In this document: in pieces, positions 1 to 5,660 of the stretch
Layout of the letters: the number at the start of each line of letters is the position of its first letter
Position numbering within the stretch: the first letter of the stretch is position 1
NCBI GenBank assembly: GCA_021812735.1
Contig: JAKAMV010000548.1
Coordinates: 1-7,048 of the forward strand
DNA from: Chloroflexota bacterium
GTDB lineage: Bacteria > Chloroflexota > Limnocylindria > Limnocylindrales > CSP1-4
Length of the DNA stretch: 7,048 nucleotides
Reading direction: 5' to 3'
Notes under the pieces: generated by a model
The model's input: the letters and a program-made list of their open reading frames with translations, nothing else
The model's database searches: none
Told to the model about the DNA's origin: nothing
Position numbers and translations under genes: made by a program

Positions 1-185
1 GCTTCGTGCGCATGCTGATCGCGCAGCGCGTCACGGTCACCCGGCCCTCCGCGGCGCTCGTGGTGCTGGCGGCCCGCGTCGACGGCGAACTGCGGGCGCT
101 GCTCGACTGGCGCGGCGCGCTGGCGCTCGGCCTCGGCCTCGGCGTGGTCGCGGCCGTCTCGAAGGCCCTGCGCCGGGCCCGCTGA
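1..185 (+). CDS. C-terminal fragment of an unidentified protein
   Basis: This is the 3' end of a gene that begins before the window. The frame starting at base 3 stays open to a TGA at 183-185 and encodes about 60 residues. Almost every codon ends in G or C, as in the genes downstream, which supports this frame as coding. The peptide begins FVRMLIAQRV, continues through a mixed charged and hydrophobic part, and has a 14-residue hydrophobic run (ALALGLGLGVVAAV) just before a basic end (SKALRRAR). That could be a short C-terminal membrane anchor or a buried helix. I do not recognise the family. A gap of 139 bases with its own promoter-like hexamer separates it from the sugar operon, so it need not be functionally linked to it. 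Confidence 0.6.
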   Translation, partial: FVRMLIAQRVTVTRPSAALVVLAARVDGELRALLDWRGALALGLGLGVVAAVSKALRRAR

Positions 186-193
186 CGCCCGGC
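172..193 (+). terminator. possible GC-only hairpin at the upstream stop codon
   Basis: GCCGGGC (172-178) is perfectly complementary to GCCCGGC (187-193), giving a 7-bp all-GC stem with an 8-base loop that contains the TGA of the upstream gene. No T-rich tract follows, so it is not a classical intrinsic terminator. A CCCGGCCGGG palindrome (188-197) overlaps the right arm. In DNA this GC-rich such a stem can arise by chance. The position at the end of a gene and before a promoter-like hexamer is the main argument for it. Confidence 0.25.
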
Positions 194-222
194 CGGGAGC
201 GGGGGGACGGCGGGGTCGCCGG

Positions 223-228
223 TATACT
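223..228 (+). promoter_or_regulatory. -10-like hexamer TATACT, candidate operon promoter
   Basis: TATACT differs from the sigma-70-type consensus TATAAT at one position and stands out in a region made almost entirely of G and C. It lies in the only real intergenic gap, about 97 bases before the first sugar gene, so transcription would start near 234-237. I see no convincing -35 box: bases 199-207, at the usual spacing, are nearly all G or C. There is no extended -10 TG motif either. A weak or activator-dependent promoter is possible, and so is chance. Confidence 0.45.
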
Positions 229-254
229 GCTGCGGGTCGCGGGACCGGCCGCGA

Positions 255-297
255 GTCGGCTGCGCCCCTCGCAGCGGCGAGCGTCGGCTGCGCGAGG
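255..297 (+). other. structured leader with an 11-bp direct repeat and competing hairpins
   Basis: GTCGGCTGCGC occurs at 255-265 and again at 283-293. Between the copies, CGCAGC (270-275) can pair with GCTGCG of the first copy (259-264, 5-base loop) or of the second (287-292, 11-base loop), but not with both. In the second fold, CCTCG (267-271) also pairs with CGAGG (293-297), leaving a small bulge. A third option is CTCGC (268-272) with GCGAG (277-281) and an AGCG tetraloop. The element lies between the candidate promoter and the first gene, and so probably in the 5' untranslated leader. No known riboswitch class is recognised, and a regulatory role is inference only. Confidence 0.35.
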
Positions 298-309
298 CCC
301 ACACCACGC

Positions 310-314
310 AGGAG
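310..314 (+). promoter_or_regulatory. ribosome binding site AGGAG for the TTG start at 325
   Basis: AGGAG sits 10 bases before a TTG codon and supports the unusual start of the acetyltransferase gene. A competing in-frame GTG at 376 has GGAGG (366-370) 5 bases upstream. Starting there would remove the first 17 residues, including the HPTA stretch typical of the first coil of these hexapeptide-repeat proteins, so TTG at 325 is preferred. Confidence 0.6.
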
Positions 315-324
315 CACGCCCGCC

Positions 325-948
325 TTGATCGACCCGACCGCCCGGATCCACCCGACTGCCGACCTGGAGGCAGACGTGACGGTCGGCCCGCGGAGCAGCA
401 TCTGGCATCGCGCGCAGGTGAGGATCGGGGCCACGATCGGCGCCGAGTGCATCATCGGCCGGGACGCGTTCATCGACGAGGGCGTCACCCTTGGCGACCG
501 CGTCAAGGTCCAGAACCTCGCGCTCGTCTACCACGGCGTCACCGTGGAGGACGGCGTGTTCATCGGGCCCAACGCGATCCTCACCAACGACCGCTACCCG
601 CGGGCGATCACCGCCGACGGCGCGCTCGCCCGCGCGGACGACTGGACCGTCTCGCCGATCACCTTGCGCACTGGCTGCTCGATCGGCGCCGGGGCGGTCG
701 TGGTGGCGGGCGTCGACGTGGGCCGGTTCGCCACCGTCGGGGCAGGGTCGGTCGTGACGCGCACCGTGCCCGACCATGCGCTCGTCGCGGGCAGCCCTGC
801 CCGCCGCATCGGCTGGGTGTGCGGCTGCGGCCAGCGGCTCGTCGACACCGCCGGCGAGACGGTCCGCGGCGACCACGAGGGCGCGGCCGCATGCCCGCGC
901 TGCCGGTCCACCTACACCATCACGGGCGACGCCTGCGCCGCCGGCTGA
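325..948 (+). CDS. wbpD: WbpD/WlbB-like UDP-sugar 3-N-acetyltransferase, left-handed beta-helix
   Basis: The 207-residue protein belongs to the hexapeptide-repeat acyltransferases. By family and context it should transfer acetyl from acetyl-CoA to the 3-amino group of UDP-2-acetamido-3-amino-2,3-dideoxy-D-glucuronic acid in the cytoplasm. Isoleucine/valine-centred hexapeptide repeats (IGATIG, IIGRDA and similar) run through about residues 8-155 and would build the beta-helix. The stretch at 81-93 (GPNAILTNDRYPR) matches the conserved loop of the WbpD/WlbB group. A short tail follows with Cys166, Cys168, Cys190 and Cys193 (CxC then CxxC), which looks like a zinc ribbon. WbpD of Pseudomonas is about 190 residues, so the length fits. 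Translation starts at TTG with AGGAG 10 bases upstream. It is probably the first gene of the operon; the next gene starts 13 bases after its stop. The exact sugar substrate is inferred from the neighbouring genes. Confidence 0.88.
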   Translation: MIDPTARIHPTADLEADVTVGPRSSIWHRAQVRIGATIGAECIIGRDAFIDEGVTLGDRVKVQNLALVYHGVTVEDGVFIGPNAILTNDRYPRAITADGALARADDWTVSPITLRTGCSIGAGAVVVAGVDVGRFATVGAGSVVTRTVPDHALVAGSPARRIGWVCGCGQRLVDTAGETVRGDHEGAAACPRCRSTYTITGDACAAG

Positions 949-961
949 GGGGAACCCACGC

Positions 962-2056
962 ATGATCCCGATCTCCAAGCCCGACATCGGCCCCGCCGAG
1001 GAGGCGGCCGTCCTCGAGGTGCTGCGCTCCGGCATGCTCGCCATGGGCGCCAAGACCAAGGCGTTCGAGCAGGCGTGGGCCGACTACTGTGGCGTGAAGC
1101 ACGCGATCCTGATGGCGAACGGGACCGTGGCCCAGGAGGCCGTGCTCCACGGCGTCGGGGTGGGCGAGGGCGACGAGGTCATCACTGTCTCGTTCTCCTT
1201 CAACGCGACGGTCTCGGTCATCCTCCGCGCCGGGGCACGTCCCGTCTTCGTGGACATCCGCGAGGACGACTTCTGCATGAACCCCGATCAGGTGGAGGCG
1301 GCGATCACGCCCCGCACCAAGGCGATCATGCCCGTCCACCTGTACGGCCTGATGGCCGACATGGCCCCGCTCGAGGAGATCGCGCGGCGGCACAACCTGG
1401 TGATCATCGAGGACGCGGCCCAGGCACACGGCGCGGCCTACCGCGGCCGCAAGGCGGGCCAGTTCGGGCCCACGATGTTCAGCCTGTATGCCACGAAGAA
1501 CCTCATGACCGGCGAGGGCGGCTTCGCCACCACCGACGACGACGAGGTGGCCGACCGCATCCGGCTGCTCCGCAACCACGGCATGCGCGTGCGCTACTAC
1601 CACGAGAGCCTGGGCACCAACTACAAGCCCGGCGATATCGCGGCGGCGATCGGGCTCGCGCAGCTGACTCGACTCGACGAGCGGACCGAGCAGCGGCGCC
1701 AGAACGCCGCGTTCCTCACCTCGGAGCTCGCGGCCGACTACCTGACGCCGTCGGTCCCCGAGGGCCGCGACCACGTCTGGCACCAGTACGTCATGCGGTT
1801 CCCGGGCGAGCGCCAGCAGGTCATCGACGGCCTCACCGAGCGCGGTGTGGGCACGCTCATCTACTACCCGGTGCCCATCCACAAGCAGGCGTACCTGCAG
1901 TCCTTCGTGCCGGGCGCCGCGGAGCTGGACCTGCCGGTCACCAACCAGCTCTCGGACGAGGTGCTGGCGATCCCGGTCCACCCCAGGCTCTCGCAGGACG
2001 ACCTCGCGACGATCGTGCGGTCGATCCGCGAGGTCGCCACCCCGGTGCGCCGATGA
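962..2056 (+). CDS. wbpE: WbpE/WlbC-like DegT/DnrJ/EryC1/StrS sugar aminotransferase (PLP-dependent)
   Basis: The 364-residue protein is a full-length member of the DegT/DnrJ/EryC1/StrS aminotransferases. It should use PLP and glutamate to convert the 3-keto group of UDP-2-acetamido-2-deoxy-ribo-hex-3-uluronate to an amine. Lys179 in SLYATKNLMTGEGG is the predicted Schiff-base lysine. Asp151 in IIEDAAQAHGA should pair with the PLP ring nitrogen. The segment around residue 220 (GTNYKPGDIAAAIGLAQL) matches the conserved part that contributes to the active site from the partner subunit. The start at ATG 962 is chosen because GAGGGG (947-952), overlapping the stop of the acetyltransferase, lies 9 bases upstream and the protein then begins with the usual MIPISKPDIG. 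A longer reading from 776 would run through the preceding gene. The last bases overlap the next gene in an ATGA. The family is certain; the substrate rests on context. Confidence 0.92.
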   Translation: MIPISKPDIGPAEEAAVLEVLRSGMLAMGAKTKAFEQAWADYCGVKHAILMANGTVAQEAVLHGVGVGEGDEVITVSFSFNATVSVILRAGARPVFVDIREDDFCMNPDQVEAAITPRTKAIMPVHLYGLMADMAPLEEIARRHNLVIIEDAAQAHGAAYRGRKAGQFGPTMFSLYATKNLMTGEGGFATTDDDEVADRIRLLRNHGMRVRYYHESLGTNYKPGDIAAAIGLAQLTRLDERTEQRRQNAAFLTSELAADYLTPSVPEGRDHVWHQYVMRFPGERQQVIDGLTERGVGTLIYYPVPIHKQAYLQSFVPGAAELDLPVTNQLSDEVLAIPVHPRLSQDDLATIVRSIREVATPVRR

Positions 2057-3075
2057 GCGACGCGCCGCGGCTGCGGGTCGGCCTGGTCGGCCTGGGGATG
2101 ATGGGCCGCAACCACCTCCGGGTCGTCTCGAGCCACCCCGAGACCGTCCTCGCCGCCGTCGCGGACGTGGACGCGGCCGCGCTCGGGGCGGCGGCGGCGC
2201 AGACCGGCGCCGCCGGCTTCGCGGACCCGCTCGCGATGATCCGCGAGGCGGACATCGAGGCGGTGGTCATCGCCGCGCCGACCACGGCGCACGTGCCGCT
2301 GGCACTGGCCGCGATCGAGCGGGGGCTGCCGGTCCTGGTGGAGAAGCCGCTCGCCGCCACCCACGCCGAGGCGCTCGAGATCGTCGCCGCCGGCAGGGCG
2401 AGGGGCGTCCCCGTCCAGGTCGGCCACGTCGAGCGCTACAACCCCGCCGTGCTCAGGCTGGGCGAGCTGCTGCGAGCCGGCTGGCTGACCAACATCTACG
2501 CGATCGTGTCCCGCCGGGCCGGCCCGTTCCCCGCCCGCATCCGCGACGTCGGCGTGACCGTGGACCTGGCCACGCACGACGCGGACATGCTCAGCTGGGT
2601 CGCCCGCGAGCGGCCCGTCCGCGCGTACGCCGAGCTGGCGCAGCGCAAGCACGCCACGCACGAGGACCTGCTCTTCGGCCTGCTCCACTTCCCGTCGGGC
2701 GCCACCGGCATGCTCGACGTGAACTGGCTCACGCCAGCCAAGCGCCGACAACTGGTGGTGATCGGCGAGGAGGGCATGTTCGAGCTCGACTACCTGACCC
2801 AGAAGCTCACGTTCACGAAGTCCGACCTCGCCAGCCAGCAGCTGATCGCCGGCTACGCCCCCACGTTCACCGGCGACGTGCTGGAGGTGGAGGTCGCCAC
2901 CCACGAGCCGCTCAAGGCGCAGCTCGACGCGTTCGTCCGCGCCGCTCGAACCGGGGAGCGGCCGTACGTGGACGGCGAGGACGGCGCCTGGGCCGTCCGC
3001 ATCGCGAATGCGCTGCTGGAGTCGGCCTCGACCGTCCGCCCGGTCGACCTGGCGGGGGAGGCCGCGCCGGCATGA
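2053..3075 (+). CDS. wbpB: WbpB/WlbA-like Gfo/Idh/MocA-family UDP-sugar 3-dehydrogenase
   Basis: The 340-residue protein is a typical Gfo/Idh/MocA oxidoreductase. The N-terminal Rossmann fold carries GLGMMG at residues 13-18 for NAD binding, followed by EKPLA (97-101) with the conserved lysine, GHVERYNPA (124-132), and the C-terminal-domain motif VDLATHDAD (170-178) with Asp171 and the likely catalytic His175. In the WbpB/WlbA group this enzyme oxidises C3 of UDP-N-acetylglucosaminuronic acid and hands the 3-keto product to the aminotransferase. In some characterised members NADH is recycled by reducing 2-oxoglutarate. Its start codon overlaps the stop of the aminotransferase gene in ATGA (2053-2056), which suggests translational coupling and suits a pair of enzymes sharing an unstable keto intermediate. 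Sequence alone does not separate WlbA-type enzymes from other sugar dehydrogenases of this family; the neighbours do. Confidence 0.88.
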   Translation: MSDAPRLRVGLVGLGMMGRNHLRVVSSHPETVLAAVADVDAAALGAAAAQTGAAGFADPLAMIREADIEAVVIAAPTTAHVPLALAAIERGLPVLVEKPLAATHAEALEIVAAGRARGVPVQVGHVERYNPAVLRLGELLRAGWLTNIYAIVSRRAGPFPARIRDVGVTVDLATHDADMLSWVARERPVRAYAELAQRKHATHEDLLFGLLHFPSGATGMLDVNWLTPAKRRQLVVIGEEGMFELDYLTQKLTFTKSDLASQQLIAGYAPTFTGDVLEVEVATHEPLKAQLDAFVRAARTGERPYVDGEDGAWAVRIANALLESASTVRPVDLAGEAAPA

Positions 3076-4499
3076 GCCGCATCGTCACCCGCCCGTCCGT
3101 CGGCGCCTCCATGCTCGGCGGGTCGATCAAGGTTCCGCCCCAGCCGTGCACCCACGGGCCGGCGCGCGCGGTCTCGCCCTGGACGGGCGAGGAGGGGACC
3201 GCGGGCGCCGTCGCGGTGGTGGGCGCCGGCAAGATGGGCCTGCCGCTGGCCGCCCAGTTCGCCACCCACGGCTGGAACGTGATCGCGGTGGACGTGAACC
3301 CGGCGGTCGTGGACGCGGTGAACGCCGGGCGGTCGCACGTCGGCGAGGAGCCGGGGCTGGCCGAGGTCGTTGCCCGGGTGCACGCCGAGGGGCGCCTGCG
3401 GGCGACCGTCGACGCGGCCGCCGCCGCGCGCGACGCGGACGTCGTGGTGCTGATCGTGCCCGTGATGCTGGACGAGCAGCACCAGCCCGACTACCGGTAC
3501 ATGGATCCGGCGGTGGATTCGATCGCCCCGGGCGTCCACGCCGGCTCCACGGTCATCTTCGAGACCACGCTGCCGATCGGCGACACCCGCAAGCGCTTCG
3601 CGCCCCGCCTCGAGCAGGCGTCGGGCCTGGTCGCGGGCCGCGACTTCCATGTCGCGTTCTCGCCCGAGCGGCTGTTCAGCGGCGCCGTGCTGGCGAACCT
3701 GGCGGCCTACCCGAAGCTGGTCGGCGGGATCACGCCCGCCTCCACGGACCGCGCCGCCGCGTTCTACGCGTCGGTGCTCGACGCCGAGGTCGTCGCGATG
3801 TCCAGCTCCGAGGCCGCCGAGTTCAGCAAGCTGGCCGACACGACCTACCGCGACGTCAACATCGGCCTCGCCAACGAGTTCGCGCGCGTGGCCGACCTGC
3901 ACGGCATCGACGTCACCGAGGTCATCGCGGCCGCCAACAGCCAGCCCTACAGCCACATCCACATGCCGGGGATCGGCGTCGGCGGGCACTGCATCCCGGT
4001 GTACCCGCACCTGCTGCTCTCCCGGGCGCCCGGGCTGCGGATCGTCGAGACGGCGCGCGAGGTGAACGACGGCCAGACCGGCGTGGCGCTGGACGAGATC
4101 GCCGATCGCCTCGGCGGCCTCGACGGCGTCCCGGTGCTCGTGCTGGGCATCACCTACCGCGAGGGCGTCAAGGAACTGGCCTACAGCCGCGCGATCCCGC
4201 TGATCCGCGACCTGGCCGCGTCGGGCGCCGACGTGGCCGCCCACGACCCGCTGATGACGCCCGCCGAGGTCGAGGCGCTGGGCGCCCGAGCCTGGACCTG
4301 GGGCACGCCTGGCCCGTTCCGGGCGCTGGTCACCCAGACGGCCGACCCGCAGTTCGCCTCGCTCGACCCCTCCTGGTTCCCCGAGCTGGCGGTGGTCTAC
4401 GACGGGCGCAACAGCCTCCGGTCGCTCGCCCTGCCCGAGGGCGTCGCGTACCTGGGCGTCGGCGTCCAGGCCGGAACCCGCGTCCGCGCGGGCGGCTGA
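3072..4499 (+). CDS. wbpA: nucleotide-sugar dehydrogenase, WbpA/WecC-like UDP-HexNAc 6-dehydrogenase
   Basis: The 475-residue protein belongs to the UDP-glucose/GDP-mannose dehydrogenase family. It should oxidise the C6 alcohol of UDP-GlcNAc to a carboxylate in two NAD-dependent steps. The NAD-binding GAGKMG lies at residues 51-56, the catalytic cysteine is Cys307 in GVGGHCIP, and Lys253 in SKLADTTYRDVNIG is the conserved lysine. The C-terminal UDP-binding domain carries ITYREGVKELAYSRAIPLIR and HDPL. The start at ATG 3072 overlaps the previous stop (ATGA) and has GGGGGAGG (3054-3061) 10 bases upstream. The only other in-frame ATG before the fold, at 3111, has no good binding site. About 45 residues precede the Rossmann strand, which is unusually long, and the protein exceeds the roughly 420-440 residues usual for WbpA/WecC. 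Context favours UDP-GlcNAc as substrate; a WecC-type UDP-ManNAc dehydrogenase is the main alternative. Confidence 0.88.
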   Translation: MSRIVTRPSVGASMLGGSIKVPPQPCTHGPARAVSPWTGEEGTAGAVAVVGAGKMGLPLAAQFATHGWNVIAVDVNPAVVDAVNAGRSHVGEEPGLAEVVARVHAEGRLRATVDAAAAARDADVVVLIVPVMLDEQHQPDYRYMDPAVDSIAPGVHAGSTVIFETTLPIGDTRKRFAPRLEQASGLVAGRDFHVAFSPERLFSGAVLANLAAYPKLVGGITPASTDRAAAFYASVLDAEVVAMSSSEAAEFSKLADTTYRDVNIGLANEFARVADLHGIDVTEVIAAANSQPYSHIHMPGIGVGGHCIPVYPHLLLSRAPGLRIVETAREVNDGQTGVALDEIADRLGGLDGVPVLVLGITYREGVKELAYSRAIPLIRDLAASGADVAAHDPLMTPAEVEALGARAWTWGTPGPFRALVTQTADPQFASLDPSWFPELAVVYDGRNSLRSLALPEGVAYLGVGVQAGTRVRAGG

Positions 4500-4534
4500 C
4501 CGCCATCCGAGCCGGACGCGCCGCGGAGCCGCCC

Positions 4535-5644
4535 GTGCGAATCGTCAGCGTCGTCGGCACCCGACCGCAGCTGATCAAGGCGGCGGCGCTCGTCCCCGCC
4601 CTCCGCGCCCGCCACGAGGAGGTCTTCGTGGACACGGGCCAGCACTGGGACGAGGCGATGGCGGGCAGCTTCTTCGCCGAGCTGTCCCTGCCCCGGCCGG
4701 ACTATGCGCTCGGCGTGGGCGGGGGCAGCCACGCGGAGCAGACCGCGCGGATGCTGCTGGCGCTGGAGCCCGTCCTGATCGGGGAGCGCCCGGACGCGGT
4801 GCTCGTGTACGGCGACACGAACTCGACGCTCGCGGGCGCCCTGGCAGCGGCCAAGCTCGGCATCCCCGTCGCCCACGTGGAGGCCGGGCTGCGCTCCTTC
4901 GACCGGCGGATGCCGGAGGAGCTCAACCGCGTCGTCGCCGACCACCTGTCGCGCTGGCTGTTCGCCCCCACGCCTACCGCCGTGGCGAACCTCGCGGCCG
5001 AGGGCGTGACCGCCGGCGTGGTCCAGGTGGGCGACCTGATGCGGGACCTGGCCAGCCGGGTCGGCCGCGAGGCGAGCGATCCCTCGGCGCTGCGGTCCGT
5101 CGCCGGCGCGCTCGGCCTGCCCCTGGTGCCGGGCGGCTATGCCTTCGCGACGGTGCACCGGGCGGAGAACCGCGCACCCGGCGCGATGCGCGCCTGGGCG
5201 GCGATCCTCGGCGACGCCGCCGCGGCCCGGACCGTGGTCCTCGCCCTCCACCCGGGCACGAGGGCGGCGCTCGACGACGCGGGGATCGCCCTCGACCCCC
5301 GCGTGCATGTCGTCCCGCCCCAGGGCTATCGCAGCGCCCTGACGCTCCAGCTCCACGCGGCGGCCGTGCTGACGGACTCGGGCGGTGTCCAGCGCGAGGC
5401 CGCCTGGCTCCGGACGCCCTGCCTGGTCCTGCGCGATCGGACCGAGTGGGTGGAGGCCGTCGACGAGTCCGGGGGGCGCATGGTGCTGGTTGGCCTGGAC
5501 CGTGAGCGGGCCGCCCGCGAACTCGCGCGCCTGGCCCCCGCGGCCGAGGCCCCGCGGCTCGCCGCCGAGCGCGCCGTCGGCTTCGACCTTGCTCCCGCCG
5601 GCGCCGGCTCCGCCATCGCCGCAGCGCTCGCCGGGGAACCGTGA
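4535..5644 (+). CDS. wbpI: non-hydrolysing UDP-N-acetylglucosamine 2-epimerase family (WbpI/WecB-like)
   Basis: The 369-residue protein is a full-length GT-B-fold UDP-HexNAc 2-epimerase; E. coli WecB has 376 residues. Family motifs appear in order: GTRPQLIK (8-15), DTGQH (33-37), GDTNS (93-97) with Asp94, HVEAGLRS (114-121) with Glu116, PEELNR (127-132), HRAEN (208-212) with His208, and DSGG (281-284). These correspond to the Asp, Glu, Glu and His positions important in WecB. In this operon it most likely inverts C2 of the diacetylated glucuronic acid nucleotide to give UDP-2,3-diacetamido-mannuronic acid, as WbpI does. Plain UDP-GlcNAc to UDP-ManNAc epimerisation is the alternative. The GTG start at 4535 is chosen because GGAG (4525-4528) lies 6 bases upstream and the protein then opens with the usual MRIVSVVGTRP. 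The 35-base gap before it is the largest within the operon, and I see no promoter in it. Confidence 0.9.
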   Translation: MRIVSVVGTRPQLIKAAALVPALRARHEEVFVDTGQHWDEAMAGSFFAELSLPRPDYALGVGGGSHAEQTARMLLALEPVLIGERPDAVLVYGDTNSTLAGALAAAKLGIPVAHVEAGLRSFDRRMPEELNRVVADHLSRWLFAPTPTAVANLAAEGVTAGVVQVGDLMRDLASRVGREASDPSALRSVAGALGLPLVPGGYAFATVHRAENRAPGAMRAWAAILGDAAAARTVVLALHPGTRAALDDAGIALDPRVHVVPPQGYRSALTLQLHAAAVLTDSGGVQREAAWLRTPCLVLRDRTEWVEAVDESGGRMVLVGLDRERAARELARLAPAAEAPRLAAERAVGFDLAPAGAGSAIAAALAGEP

Positions 5645-5660
5645 GGGCGGAGTCGGCGCG

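Noticed and set aside
37..1059. Long open frame on the - strand covering the gap and the acetyltransferase
   Set aside because: No recognisable motif and an Arg/Ala/Pro-rich composition. It runs antisense across a well-supported gene and a promoter-like region. Other antisense frames at 920-1981, 1864-2904, 2853-4244 and 4397-5356 fail for the same reasons.
1075..2052. Upstream in-frame extension of the 3-dehydrogenase through the aminotransferase gene
   Set aside because: The extra residues are an Arg/Gly/Pro-rich shadow of the aminotransferase frame. The real protein begins at 2053 with MSDAPRLRVGLVGLGMMG. The same applies to extensions of the dehydrogenase (from 1845) and the epimerase (from 3008).
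4500..4534. Possible separate promoter before the epimerase gene
   Set aside because: The 35-base gap contains no AT-rich hexamer resembling a -10 box, only a ribosome binding site, so cotranscription is the simpler reading.
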